A stretch of 64,000 bases of DNA from Massiliimalia timonensis (GCF_900186585.1 NZ_FYDD01000003.1:620001-684000), one strand, 5' to 3'. Shown: positions 49,925 to 58,934, numbered from the stretch's first letter. Made by a program: numbers and translations. The notes: generated from the letters alone by a model not told the origin.

Positions 49925-51163
49925 TTATTTTTGAAGGCGTTTGGCGCTGTCTGAAAGTGCCCGGAATGATTCTTCTAAAGCGTTTTCTCCCAACTCCTCC
50001 CGCAAACCAAACAAAATATTGGAAACTACCTTCGCGGAGGTATTCTGTATTTTCCGGAGCAGTACCTCCTGTTCGGAATCAGACAAAGGATAGGAACGAA
50101 GCTCTTTTTTCAGCCGCGCGGCAGTTTCTTTTCCGGACAGCTTGGAAATCTGCTGAACAGCCGGGATATATTGCCGGAAGGAATACCACGTTTCAAATTC
50201 TTCCTCAAATTCTGTTAGCACAGCGCGCACAGCCGCAAGCTGGCGTTCTTCCGCTTGCTGGGTCAGGCTGGAAAAGCAGTCCATATCAAACAGGGCGGCA
50301 AGGGGAAGGGTTCGGACTTCCGGTTCAATATCCCGTGGGAGAGCAAGATCTAAAAACACGGTTTCCTGCTTTAAAACAGACCTTACCTGCTCTGCGACCA
50401 GGGTATGGTGCGGGCTTGTGGTGGCGCTGACCACGATCTGAAAATCACCTAATCTTTTATACCGATCTTCATAAGGGATCACACTGCATCCGGCGGGGAT
50501 CACGGTGTCCCTGTGTTTGTACTGCCGCAGCGTCATGGTCACTTTTCCGCCTGCCTGTTCTAGGTTAGCGGCTGTGAGCCGCCCGATCTCGCCATTTCCG
50601 ATCACCAGGCAGGGCTTTCCGGCTACAGAAATATGCTGTTCCTGTAAAAGACGCAGGACAGCCGCCGCAACGGAACGGTCTACTGCGGAACATAAAACAG
50701 AGGATTTTACCTTTTTGGCAGCCGTGACCGCCGTGCGGAACAATACCTCCAACACAGTACCGGCACAGTGCTCTTCCCGGGCGATATGAAGGGCGTTTTT
50801 GACTTGGGAGATGATCTGGTCGTCGCCAAAAATCTGGGAATGTATCCCACTGGCCAGCTCGCAGAGATAGCGGACCGCATCCATTCCCTGACGGACGGTA
50901 AAGTAGGGAAGGTATCCTGTTTCGTCAAGCCCTCTTGCTTCGCACAATAGTTTGACCGGGGAAAGCGCCGTACCGTCCGTCTGATTTCCGCAGACCCACA
51001 GCTCGGTGCGGTTACAGGTAGAGATCAGCAGGCACTCGTCAACGCCGGGCTGCCAGCGGATCTGACGCAGGGTGCGGGCAAGGGCAGCCGCAGTAAGGGA
51101 AAACGGTTCCCGCTGTGCCACATCTGCTTTATGAAAGTCGATCCCTGCCATTAAAATATTCAT
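49925..51163 (-). CDS. hemA: Glutamyl-tRNA reductase
   Basis: 412 residues. The N-terminal catalytic domain has the nucleophilic cysteine in LLISTCNRTELWV. It is followed by EHCAGTVLEVLFRTAVTAAKKVKS and the NADPH-binding VIGNGEIGRLTAANLEQAG. A C-terminal dimerisation helix completes it. It is slightly shorter than many HemA proteins but complete. It makes glutamate-1-semialdehyde from glutamyl-tRNA, the first committed step. It heads the operon with its own promoter and a terminator just upstream. Confidence 0.94.
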   Translation of the reverse strand: MNILMAGIDFHKADVAQREPFSLTAAALARTLRQIRWQPGVDECLLISTCNRTELWVCGNQTDGTALSPVKLLCEARGLDETGYLPYFTVRQGMDAVRYLCELASGIHSQIFGDDQIISQVKNALHIAREEHCAGTVLEVLFRTAVTAAKKVKSSVLCSAVDRSVAAAVLRLLQEQHISVAGKPCLVIGNGEIGRLTAANLEQAGGKVTMTLRQYKHRDTVIPAGCSVIPYEDRYKRLGDFQIVVSATTSPHHTLVAEQVRSVLKQETVFLDLALPRDIEPEVRTLPLAALFDMDCFSSLTQQAEERQLAAVRAVLTEFEEEFETWYSFRQYIPAVQQISKLSGKETAARLKKELRSYPLSDSEQEVLLRKIQNTSAKVVSNILFGLREELGENALEESFRALSDSAKRLQK

Positions 51164-51201
51164 CTTCGAGCCTCATTCCGTTGAAATTATTCTTAAAATT
51201 T

Positions 51202-51230
51202 AGTATACCACATTTTTCCCCTCCCGTTAA
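51202..51230 (-). promoter_or_regulatory. Promoter of the hemA operon
   Basis: On the minus strand TTAACG (51230-51225), a 17-base spacer and TATACT (51207-51202) preceded by TGG, an extended -10. It lies about 40 bases before the hemA start. Confidence 0.7.
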
Positions 51231-51241
51231 GTGGCGCGGGC

Positions 51242-51284
51242 AAAAAATAACAGAACCCGAAAGCGGTATCCTTTCGGGTTCTGT
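51242..51284 (-). terminator. Terminator between the asrC-like gene and hemA
   Basis: ACAGAACCCGAAAG and CTTTCGGGTTCTGT form a 14-base-pair stem. On the minus strand it is followed by TTATTTTTTG. It ends the sulfite-reductase transcript before the hemA promoter. Confidence 0.85.
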
Positions 51285-51301
51285 GTCGGCCTTCCAAAAC
51301 G

Positions 51302-52225
51302 TTAGTTGGAGGATAAGATCTCCTGCTTACGGCAAAGAAGTTCATTGCCCAAAAGCTGTGCTTCTACCTGCTCAAAGCCCAAACGTTCAATCGTGTTTGA
51401 AAAACGTTCGCCCGGTTTTCCTTGCTCCCGGAACAGGAGAATTGCTTTTTCTACAATGTCCAGCACTTCTTCCTTAGAGGTGAAGATCTGGCTCATTGCC
51501 CGGCCCTGAGCCACCTGCTTGCCCCATCTTCCGCCTAAATAAATTTTATAGCCGGAGATGCCCTCATCGTTGCAGTGGAAATAACAGTTCCCGATACACC
51601 GGCCGCAGTTATTGCAGATGGATTTGTCGATTTTCAGCACACCGTCAACCACTTTTGCGGCATGAACGGGACATACCTCTTCCATTTTACATTTTTTACA
51701 ACCCTTGCAGGATTCCTGCTGGAAATTCGGAATCCTCTGGCCAATGATCCCAAGGTCGTTCAGGTCCGGTTTTACACAGTTATTCGGACAGCCGCCCACC
51801 GCGATCTTAAATTTGTGCGGAAGGGATACATGGTGATAGCCTTCATAAAACCGGTGATGAATCTCTTCGGACAAGGCAAAGGTATCCTGGAGCCCGTATT
51901 GGCAGGTGGTACCTTTGCAGGAAACGACCGGGCGCACCTTTGCGCCTGTCCCGCCGGTGACTAGGCCGGCTTGCGCGATAAATTCCTGAAAAGCCGGAAT
52001 GTCTTCATAAGAGATTCCCGGAACTTCCACGGTAAGGCGGGAAGTAAAAGCGACATCGCCGCTTCCGAATTTTTCCGCCGCTTTTGCAATACAGGCAGTT
52101 TGCTCGGCGGTGATCTTTCCGTTTACGGTAATGATCCTGCCGTTAAAACGGTTCGTCCCCTTGTTATTCAAAAAGCCCATTGCTTTGACTGATTTGATCT
52201 CCTCTGGTTTTAACGTACATGCCAT
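51302..52225 (-). CDS. Siroheme-binding sulfite/nitrite reductase subunit (AsrC-like)
   Basis: 307 residues. An N-terminal ferredoxin-like half domain (FNGRIITVNGKITAEQTACI) precedes the siroheme/[4Fe-4S] site (VVSCKGTTCQYG and VGGCPNNCVKPDLNDLG). A bacterial ferredoxin insert (CKGCKKCKMEEVCP; CNNCGRCIGNC) follows. The size and order fit AsrC-type anaerobic sulfite reductase catalytic subunits. No AsrA or AsrB lies beside it, so its electron donor is unclear. A divergent LysR gene sits 129 bases away, and the neighbouring hem operon would supply its siroheme. Confidence 0.82.
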   Translation of the reverse strand: MACTLKPEEIKSVKAMGFLNNKGTNRFNGRIITVNGKITAEQTACIAKAAEKFGSGDVAFTSRLTVEVPGISYEDIPAFQEFIAQAGLVTGGTGAKVRPVVSCKGTTCQYGLQDTFALSEEIHHRFYEGYHHVSLPHKFKIAVGGCPNNCVKPDLNDLGIIGQRIPNFQQESCKGCKKCKMEEVCPVHAAKVVDGVLKIDKSICNNCGRCIGNCYFHCNDEGISGYKIYLGGRWGKQVAQGRAMSQIFTSKEEVLDIVEKAILLFREQGKPGERFSNTIERLGFEQVEAQLLGNELLCRKQEILSSN

Positions 52226-52268
52226 ATCAGTTTACCCTCCAAAAAATTAACGTTGTTTTCCGTACACT

Positions 52269-52335
52269 ATTATAACACTTGCAAGAATAAGAAGAAAATA
52301 GTATTATTGAATGAAAGGTATTGGAAAAACCAATA
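52269..52335. promoter_or_regulatory. Divergent control region with LysR-type palindrome
   Basis: TATTGG-AAAAA-CCAATA (52319-52335) is a perfect inverted repeat with the T-N11-A form of LysR binding sites, 20 bases before the LysR gene. On the minus strand TATAAT (52274-52269) is a likely -10 for the asrC-like gene, without a good -35, as for an activator-dependent promoter. Confidence 0.65.
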
Positions 52336-52354
52336 GTGGAAATGGGGGAGTTTC

Positions 52355-53305
52355 ATGACGATCAAACACTTGAAGGTATTTTTAGTGGTTGCAGAAGAAA
52401 AAAATATGAGCGTGGCAGCCGGAAAGCTTTTTCTATCCCAGCCAACCGTCAGCCAGACCATTTCCGAGATGGAAAAACATTATGGGGTAAAACTATTTGA
52501 ACGTTATCCCAAAACATTGTACCTGACCGAAGCGGGAGAACGCTTAAAAGGGTATGCCCAGCATATCGTTGCTTCTTTTGACCGGCTGGATCAAATCATG
52601 GCGCAGGCGGCTGAAGAAAAGCAGCTACGGATCGGCGCCAGCGTTACGGTGGGAAACTGCATCATCAGTGAACTGGCCGATCAGCTAAAGCAGGAGTTTC
52701 CTAATATCCGTACATTCATCAGGGTGGATAATACCCGTGTGATCGAAAACCAGCTTTTGCAGAACCAGCTCGATGTGGCGGTAGTGGAGGGAGAAATAAA
52801 AAGCACAGAGATACTCACCAAGCCTGTCATTGACGACTGCATGGTGCTGGTGTGCAGCCGTTTCCACCCATTTGCAGACAGACGGCATGTTTCGCTCAGA
52901 GAACTAGCGGAGGAGCAGTTTATCCTGCGAGAGGAGGGAAGCGGCACCCGCGAGCTGTTTGAAAGCAAAATGAAGGCGGAGGGAGTGCCAGTCCACGTTT
53001 GCTGGGAATGCAGTAATTTGGGGAGCATCAAACAGGCGCTGCTGCACAACCATGGGCTTTCGGTGCTTTCGGCACGGCTGGTGGCGGACGAGCTGAGAAG
53101 CGGCGAGCTGTGTGTTGTTAAGATAGAGGACTGTGTCTGGAAACGAAGGTTTTGTACTGCCATTCATAAAAATAAACATCTCACAGAAGAATTAGAGGTA
53201 TTTTTAGAGTTGGCGGGCTGCTATCAGGATCACGGGAATCCCTGCCCGATGCAGGGCTCTGAATTGCTGGGAAACCAGGGCTGCGTGGTGGACTGTGAAG
53301 CATGA
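52355..53305 (+). CDS. LysR family transcriptional regulator
   Basis: 316 residues. The N-terminal helix-turn-helix (LKVFLVVAEEKNMSVAAGKLFLSQPTVSQTISEMEKHYG) and the periplasmic-binding-protein-like effector domain (from about 90, RIGASVTVGNCIISELADQL) define a LysR regulator. It resembles the CysL/YwfK group, which activates sulfite reductase genes in Bacillus, and lies divergently from the AsrC-like gene. The effector is unknown. Its end overlaps the ROK gene by ATGA, which is odd for two unrelated regulators. Confidence 0.9.
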   Translation: MTIKHLKVFLVVAEEKNMSVAAGKLFLSQPTVSQTISEMEKHYGVKLFERYPKTLYLTEAGERLKGYAQHIVASFDRLDQIMAQAAEEKQLRIGASVTVGNCIISELADQLKQEFPNIRTFIRVDNTRVIENQLLQNQLDVAVVEGEIKSTEILTKPVIDDCMVLVCSRFHPFADRRHVSLRELAEEQFILREEGSGTRELFESKMKAEGVPVHVCWECSNLGSIKQALLHNHGLSVLSARLVADELRSGELCVVKIEDCVWKRRFCTAIHKNKHLTEELEVFLELAGCYQDHGNPCPMQGSELLGNQGCVVDCEA

Positions 53306-54456
53306 TTGTTGGAGAGGAGGGAAAAACCGTGCCGCAGGTAACGGTAAATAATTTGGAAGTGCGCCGGGCAAACCGCAACCGGATTTATCAATACATTTCC
53401 CGAAAGGAACAGGTGTCCAAGCAGGAGATCGCCCATGCTTTGCATATGAGCCTGCCCACTGTAACCCAAAATCTCAAGGATTTAATGGAGCAGGAACTGG
53501 TAGAAGAAGCGGGGATGCTGGAATCGACCGGGGGAAGGAAAGCGGCCGCCTATTCCTGCCGGTTTCGGGCACGGGCCGCGATCGGGGTGGATCTGACTAA
53601 AAACCATATTTCGGCAGTTGTGGTAGATTTAAAGGGGACCGTACTCAGCCACAAGCGGATCCGCTGTGCTTTTTCTAAAACCGAGGCCTATTTTCACCGG
53701 CTAGGGCAGTTGGTGGAGCAGGTGATCGGCTGTGCGGGGGTATCCTCATCCCAGATATTGGGAGTGGGGATTGCGGTGCCGGCAATCGTGTCGCAGGATC
53801 ACCAGACTATGAGTTACTCTCCGGCTTTAGGGGAAACAAGCTGCCGCTTATCGGATTTTGAGCAGGCCTTGCCCTACCCCTGCTTTTTGTATAACGATGC
53901 GAACGCGGCGGGCTTTGCCGAAACATGGAACCATTCCCAGATCGGGAACGTAGCTTATCTTTCTTTAAACTTTACCGTTGGGGGAGCGATCCTGATCGAC
54001 GGGAAGGTGTATGGCGGTGACGACCGCCGCAGTGCCGAGTTTGGGCACATGACCATCGTACCGGAAGGAGAGCTTTGTTATTGTGGGCAGCGCGGGTGCG
54101 CGGACGCATATCTTTCGGCGCAAAGGCTGGCTGAATGTGCAGACGGAAGCGTGGCCTTGTTTTTTGATAAACTGAAAGCCGGGGACGAGCACTGCCGGGA
54201 AGTGTGGGACCAGTATGTAAAGGCGCTGGTGCTTACCGTGAATAACCTGCGGATGATCTTTGACTGCAGTGTGATCTTGGGTGGATATGTGGGGTCGTAC
54301 GCCGAAGATTTTTTGGCAGAGGTAGTGGAAGCGGCGGCGCAGAAAAACACCTTTGAACGCGACGGGGGTTACTTACGCGCCTGTTCTTACCGTTTGGAAG
54401 CAACGGCGGTAGGCGCCGGGCTGCAATTTGTAGAACGGTTTATTAAACAGATTTGA
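53302..54456 (+). CDS. ROK family transcriptional regulator (XylR/NagC type)
   Basis: 384 residues. An N-terminal winged helix (RIYQYISRKEQVSKQEIAHALHMSLPTVTQNLKDLMEQ) is followed by a ROK sugar-kinase-like domain (IGVDLTKNHISAVVVDLKG; the zinc site FGHMTIVPEGELCYCGQRGC). As xylulokinase follows, a XylR-type repressor responding to a pentose is likely, though the sugar cannot be proven. It starts at ATG 53302 overlapping the LysR stop. Confidence 0.9.
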   Translation: MIVGEEGKTVPQVTVNNLEVRRANRNRIYQYISRKEQVSKQEIAHALHMSLPTVTQNLKDLMEQELVEEAGMLESTGGRKAAAYSCRFRARAAIGVDLTKNHISAVVVDLKGTVLSHKRIRCAFSKTEAYFHRLGQLVEQVIGCAGVSSSQILGVGIAVPAIVSQDHQTMSYSPALGETSCRLSDFEQALPYPCFLYNDANAAGFAETWNHSQIGNVAYLSLNFTVGGAILIDGKVYGGDDRRSAEFGHMTIVPEGELCYCGQRGCADAYLSAQRLAECADGSVALFFDKLKAGDEHCREVWDQYVKALVLTVNNLRMIFDCSVILGGYVGSYAEDFLAEVVEAAAQKNTFERDGGYLRACSYRLEATAVGAGLQFVERFIKQI

Positions 54457-54522
54457 CCGATAGGCTTTGTTTGAAATCGTGCAGTTTTCTTTTGTGGACT
54501 TTGATAAACCGGTTTTCAGGTA

Positions 54523-54592
54523 TTGACAAGGGCCGCTGGTCCGTTGTATCATACTTATAAAGAGTGTTTCATAAAAGTATCACGAAAAGTAT
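54523..54592 (+). promoter_or_regulatory. xylB promoter with repeat elements
   Basis: TTGACA (54523-54528), an 18-base spacer and TATCAT (54547-54552). Downstream, AAAAGTAT occurs at 54573-54580 and 54585-54592 (12-base period), and ATACTT (54551-54556) pairs with AAGTAT (54575-54580). Either could be a ROK-repressor operator. Confidence 0.6.
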
Positions 54593-54631
54593 TGGTAAAA
54601 ACTATAAAATCATCAGAAAGAAGGAAAGACC

Positions 54632-56161
54632 ATGAAGTATTTACTGGGAATCGACCTTGGCACCTCTGGAACCAAGACAGTGCTGTTTGACGAAAATGGG
54701 ACCGCGGTTTGCTCCAAAACGATCGAATATCCGCTTTACCAGCCGCAGAACGGCTGGGCGGAACAGGATCCGCTGGACTGGTGGAATGCCTCGAAGGACG
54801 GGATCAAATATGTTGTGACAGAAAGCGGTGTTGACCCGAAAGAAATTGCAGGGCTTGGGATTTCCGGCCAGATGCACGGTCTGGTCATGCTGGACAAGGA
54901 TGGAAACGTATTAAGAAGATCTATTATCTGGTGCGACCAGAGGACTGCCAAAGAAGTGGAGCAGATGAACCGTGTGGTTGGGGAAAAGCGTCTGATCGAG
55001 ATCACCGCAAATCCGGCGCTGACTGGATTTACCGCCGCAAAAATTTTATGGGTTCAGAACAATGAACCGGAAATTTATGAAAAATGCGCTCATATCCTTT
55101 TGCCGAAGGATTATGTCCGCTACATGCTGACCGGCGAATTTGCGACCGAAGTTTCTGATGCCGCCGGAATGCAGCTGATGGATATTCCGAACCGCTGCTG
55201 GTCGGATGAGATTTTAGAAGCGTTCCATATTGATAAATCTCTCCTTGCGAAAATCTATGAATCTCCAGACGTTACCGGGACAGTCCATGCGAAGGCTGCT
55301 GAATTGACCGGCCTAGCTGAGGGTACGGTAGTGGTAGGCGGCGCAGGCGACAATGCGGCTGCGGCTGTCGGTACTGGGATCGTCCGGGAAGGGAAAGCGT
55401 TCACTACGATCGGTACTTCCGGGGTAGTATACGCGGTTTCTGATAAGGTTTCGATCGACCCGAAGGGGCGGGTACATACCCTTTGCGCCTCTGTCCCGGG
55501 TAAGTGGACTGTGATGAGCTGTACCCAAGGGGCTGGGCTGTCCTTAAAATGGCTGCGTGACACCTGTTGCAAACAGGAAGTGGAGGAAGCACAAAAACAG
55601 GGCGTCGACCCGTATATCATCATGGATAAATTGGCAGAACAGGTAAAACCAGGTGCCGGTGGACTTTTGTACCTGCCGTATCTTATGGGCGAACGCTCCC
55701 CGCATCCGGACCCGGATTGCCGCGGTGTGTTCTTTGGGCTGTCTGCGATGCACGACCGTTCCAATATGATCCGTGCGGTCCTGGAGGGCGTTGTTTATTC
55801 CCAGTTGGAGTGCGTTGACGTGTTCCGTGATATGGGCGTTAACATCAATGATATGATGGCCTGCGGCGGCGGCGGAAGAAGCCCGTTGTGGCGTCAAATG
55901 CTGGCTGATATGTACGGGATCCCGGTCAGCACCATTCAGGCTGACGAAGGCCCTGCGTTGGGCGTGGCGATTCTGGCAGGCGTTGGCGCCGGGCTGTATC
56001 CTTCTGTAGAGGAAGCCTGTGACAAGCTGATCAAGAAAAATAAAACACAGGAACCAATTAAGGAAAACCACGACGCTTACATGGGCTATTATGAACTATA
56101 CAAAAAACTGTACTGCGATTTGAAAGAGGACTTCAAAACGCTGTCTGCCTTGGATAAGTAA
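54632..56161 (+). CDS. xylB: Xylulokinase
   Basis: 509 residues. The FGGY-kinase motifs are clear: LLGIDLGTSGTKTVLFDENG at the start, GISGQMHGLVMLD in the substrate region (typical for xylulokinases), GGAGDNAAAAVGTG, and MACGGGGRSPLWRQMLADM in the ATP domain. It phosphorylates D-xylulose to D-xylulose-5-phosphate for the pentose phosphate pathway. AGAAAGAAGG precedes the ATG. No xylose isomerase or transporter is in the window. The ROK gene just upstream is the likely regulator. Confidence 0.93.
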   Translation: MKYLLGIDLGTSGTKTVLFDENGTAVCSKTIEYPLYQPQNGWAEQDPLDWWNASKDGIKYVVTESGVDPKEIAGLGISGQMHGLVMLDKDGNVLRRSIIWCDQRTAKEVEQMNRVVGEKRLIEITANPALTGFTAAKILWVQNNEPEIYEKCAHILLPKDYVRYMLTGEFATEVSDAAGMQLMDIPNRCWSDEILEAFHIDKSLLAKIYESPDVTGTVHAKAAELTGLAEGTVVVGGAGDNAAAAVGTGIVREGKAFTTIGTSGVVYAVSDKVSIDPKGRVHTLCASVPGKWTVMSCTQGAGLSLKWLRDTCCKQEVEEAQKQGVDPYIIMDKLAEQVKPGAGGLLYLPYLMGERSPHPDPDCRGVFFGLSAMHDRSNMIRAVLEGVVYSQLECVDVFRDMGVNINDMMACGGGGRSPLWRQMLADMYGIPVSTIQADEGPALGVAILAGVGAGLYPSVEEACDKLIKKNKTQEPIKENHDAYMGYYELYKKLYCDLKEDFKTLSALDK

Positions 56162-56163
56162 AT

Positions 56164-56207
56164 AAAAAATCCCCCGGAAAGAATCTTCTTTCCGGGGGAT
56201 TTTTTTA
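56164..56207. terminator. Bidirectional terminator between xylB and the MATE gene
   Basis: AAAATCCCCCGGAAAGAA pairs with TTCTTTCCGGGGGATTTT, with T-tracts on both strands. Confidence 0.9.
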
Positions 56208-56219
56208 TGTTTCCATCAT

Positions 56220-57560
56220 CTATCTAACACCCCATTGGGATATGTACCGCCGGATATAACAGTAGGCGGGAACAAGGAACATATCTGCCAGGACCCAAGC
56301 GATTGGGCTGGAGTAGCATGCCGCTGTAAATCCAAACGCCGGTACCAGAAATACGCCGATAAAGCCGCGCGCTACCATTTCGCAGATCCCTGCACAGATT
56401 GCCATTTTGCTGTATCCGATCCCTTGGATCAGCAGGCGGAAAATGTTCACCGCTGCCAACGGGATAAAGAAAAACGCACTGATAACAAGGTATTCATATG
56501 ATTTTGCGATGATCTCGGTCTCAGACGCTTCTACAAACAGGGTGGTCATCGGCTTTCCAAAGAAGATAATCACCACCAGAGAAATAACTGCGTATACGCT
56601 CCCGATGATCATGCCGGCTCTTAATCCGGGGTTTAAGCGCTCCACCTTGCGGGCGCCGATATTCTGTCCGCCGTAAGTAGACATTGCGATACCGATCGCA
56701 TCAAACGCCGTGGAGAAAAAGCCGGACAGCCTACTTGCGGCGGTGACAGCCGCGACTGCGATAGACCCTAATGTGTTGACTGAAGCTTGGAGCACGATCG
56801 CCCCAAGCGCTGTAATAGAGGACTGAAGCCCCATGGGAATCCCCATCCCCAACAGGTCCCTGATGATGTCCGGCCGGATCTTCAGATCTTGTTTGGTGAT
56901 GTGCAGGATATGGAACTTTTTGACTACAAAGATAAAACAGGCAATCCCTGAAACTAGCTGGGAGGTTATGGTCGCAATCGCTGCACCAGCCACCCCCATA
57001 GGGATCACGACGATCAAAAACAGGTCCAGTGCGATATTGATGACCGAAGCCAGTACCAGAAAAATTACCGGAGTACGGCTGTCGCCCAATGCACGCAGAA
57101 GGCTTGCCATAATGTTATATAAAAAGGTCGCGGGGATCCCGGCAAAAATAATGACGATGTAAATATATGCTTCTTCTATAATATCTTCCGGTGTGCTCAT
57201 GATCAGCAGGATCCCGCGGCAAAACACCACGGTAACAAGGGTAAATAAAACAGACGCGCCGATAGAAAGCCAGACTGTGTTTCCAATGTAGCGGCGCATA
57301 TCCTCGAAATTCTTTGCACCGAACGATTGTGCTACAGGGATTGCGAACCCACTGCACAGCCCCAAGCAAAAGCCGATAATCAAAAAGCAGATCGAGCCGG
57401 TAGAACCAACTGCCGCCAGAGATTCCTTGCCCAGAAAACGGCCTACGATGATGGCGTCTACCGTGGAATAAAACTGCTGGAATATATTTCCGAAAATAAG
57501 TGGAATAGAAAATTTTAACAGCAGCTTAAATGGGGACCCAACGGTCATATCCTTGGTCAT
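56220..57560 (-). CDS. MATE family multidrug efflux transporter
   Basis: 446 residues with about twelve hydrophobic helices. The start MTKDMTVGSPFKLLLKFSIPLIFGNIFQQFY and the motif VDAIIVGRFLGKESLAAVGSTGS are characteristic of the clostridial DinF/NorM-like MATE group, which exports cationic compounds by Na+ or H+ antiport. The second half repeats the pattern (GLQSSITALGAIVLQASVN). It is transcribed alone from a promoter at 57608-57636. Substrates are unknown. Confidence 0.92.
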   Translation of the reverse strand: MTKDMTVGSPFKLLLKFSIPLIFGNIFQQFYSTVDAIIVGRFLGKESLAAVGSTGSICFLIIGFCLGLCSGFAIPVAQSFGAKNFEDMRRYIGNTVWLSIGASVLFTLVTVVFCRGILLIMSTPEDIIEEAYIYIVIIFAGIPATFLYNIMASLLRALGDSRTPVIFLVLASVINIALDLFLIVVIPMGVAGAAIATITSQLVSGIACFIFVVKKFHILHITKQDLKIRPDIIRDLLGMGIPMGLQSSITALGAIVLQASVNTLGSIAVAAVTAASRLSGFFSTAFDAIGIAMSTYGGQNIGARKVERLNPGLRAGMIIGSVYAVISLVVIIFFGKPMTTLFVEASETEIIAKSYEYLVISAFFFIPLAAVNIFRLLIQGIGYSKMAICAGICEMVARGFIGVFLVPAFGFTAACYSSPIAWVLADMFLVPAYCYIRRYISQWGVR

Positions 57561-57607
57561 GGGGCACTGTCCTTTCTATTTTTTTCTAGCATCTTTATGC
57601 GAATTTT

Positions 57608-57636
57608 ATCATAGCACACACCTACTTAACCTGCAA
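57608..57636 (-). promoter_or_regulatory. Promoter of the MATE gene
   Basis: On the minus strand TTGCAG (57636-57631), a 17-base spacer and TATGAT (57613-57608). Confidence 0.7.
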
Positions 57637-57731
57637 TACCTTTTTGAATTTAATTTTGAGGGAAATTTCATGCTGTTTTCCCGGTATTTTTGTGAAATAT
57701 TTCGTCATTTTTCTAAAGTTTCTTGTAAAGT

Positions 57732-57763
57732 AAAAAAGCTTCCCATAAAGGGAAGCTTTTTAT
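57732..57763 (-). terminator. Terminator after the CmpB-like gene
   Basis: AAAAAGCTTCCC pairs with GGGAAGCTTTTT around a five-base loop, with T-tracts on both strands. It ends the minus-strand transcript that stops at 57769. Confidence 0.85.
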
Positions 57764-57768
57764 AAAAA

Positions 57769-58479
57769 CTATTTTGTGATGGATTGCAGAGGGATCCGTT
57801 CTTCTCCTTCGACGAATAAAACATTGGTAAAGATTTTTTCCATTCGCTCGTCTGGAAAATGGGAATCGACCCATTCTTCTATAGTATTTTCCGGTGCGAT
57901 TCCGTGGTGGCGCTCCGACATCCGTGACATTGCCGCCGCTGAAACAGCGATATTTATGATCATAAACACGATCATCCCCACAGTCAGGGGACGGACCAGT
58001 ATCTCCGGAAGCTTTTGCAGCAGGCTGTGGCAGAGGGGAAACAGCACCTTCATCCAGAAAATCCCTAAAAGCCCCCATATCAGGGACAGCGACAGGTGGA
58101 TCCGTCCGCCAAGGTTCCAAGAGATCTCACGGTAATCCCAGGAAACGGTCCCGAACATTGTTTCCTGAAACCAGCTACATAAAAATTCAAAAACAGATCC
58201 AACAATACAGCTTCCGGCAAACAAAAGGATCAGGCTTTTTTTGGAGATCCAGTACAGGCAGGCTGTCATTCCCAATACCCCCAATCCGTAGACTAGGTTA
58301 AAGGGGCCATAAACCAAACCGGAACGGTTTTCATAATAATGATGGGTAATATAAAACCAAGCGATTTCTAAAATCACCCCTAAAAAGCAGCCGATCATAA
58401 AGACCCAAAACAAGGTATAAAAGCCCAAGGGTTTTTGAAAATAGTTTTTTTGCCCCAAAAGGGAGGATTGTTTGGACAT
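57769..58479 (-). CDS. Putative ABC-transporter type IV family membrane protein (CmpB-like)
   Basis: 236 residues starting at MSKQSSLLG, with AAAGGAG about 9 bases upstream. Six hydrophobic segments are visible. FWVFMIGCFLGVILEIAWFY, LVYGPFNLVYGLGVLGM and VFEFLCSWFQETMFGTVSWDY are typical of the 'putative ABC-transporter type IV' family (CmpB-like), common in gut Clostridia. No ATPase is adjacent, and the name says little about function. It follows a 140-residue membrane protein gene by 32 bases. Confidence 0.78.
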   Translation of the reverse strand: MSKQSSLLGQKNYFQKPLGFYTLFWVFMIGCFLGVILEIAWFYITHHYYENRSGLVYGPFNLVYGLGVLGMTACLYWISKKSLILLFAGSCIVGSVFEFLCSWFQETMFGTVSWDYREISWNLGGRIHLSLSLIWGLLGIFWMKVLFPLCHSLLQKLPEILVRPLTVGMIVFMIINIAVSAAAMSRMSERHHGIAPENTIEEWVDSHFPDERMEKIFTNVLFVEGEERIPLQSITK

Positions 58480-58511
58480 CAAAAAATTCTCCTTTATATA
58501 GAAATGTGAAC

Positions 58512-58934
58512 TTATACACGGTCCAGCCGGAACAAGAATGAAGCGCTGCGCGGCTTTTGGATCATTAAATTGCAAAAGTATGCCGCAGTAGTAAGCGTTA
58601 GCCCAACATAAAATTCAGGATATGCCATTTGGAAGCTTTCGGTAATGCTGAAACGTCCGCTGATCGTTCCGATATGCCAATCTAAGAAATAGAACACTTC
58701 CATCATGATAATTCCCAGAAATCCCAAGTTGGTCAGCAAAAAGCTATACTTAGGTCCGCCTGCCCAAACCCCAATCAAAATGGCAAGGATACAGCTGATC
58801 GTGACAGGATGAAGCAGTACGATGGTACCGGATAGCTCCTGTACTCCCCGTGAACCGCCAAACCATGAAAAAAACATGGAACCGCAAACGATCAGTAAGC
58901 TTGTGGTCACAATGATCCGTTCTTGAATCTTCAT
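58512..58934 (-). CDS. Small four-helix membrane protein, unknown
   Basis: 140 residues with four hydrophobic helices (about 8-25, 38-58, 65-85 and 108-128). The segment GPKYSFLLTNLGFLGIIMMEVFYFLDWHIG is rich in aromatic residues. No family was recognised. GGGGGATACTGAT precedes ATG 58934. It is upstream of, and probably co-transcribed with, the CmpB-like gene. The 254 bases before it (58935-59188) hold no gene, only the next terminator. Confidence 0.6.
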   Translation of the reverse strand: MKIQERIIVTTSLLIVCGSMFFSWFGGSRGVQELSGTIVLLHPVTISCILAILIGVWAGGPKYSFLLTNLGFLGIIMMEVFYFLDWHIGTISGRFSITESFQMAYPEFYVGLTLTTAAYFCNLMIQKPRSASFLFRLDRV

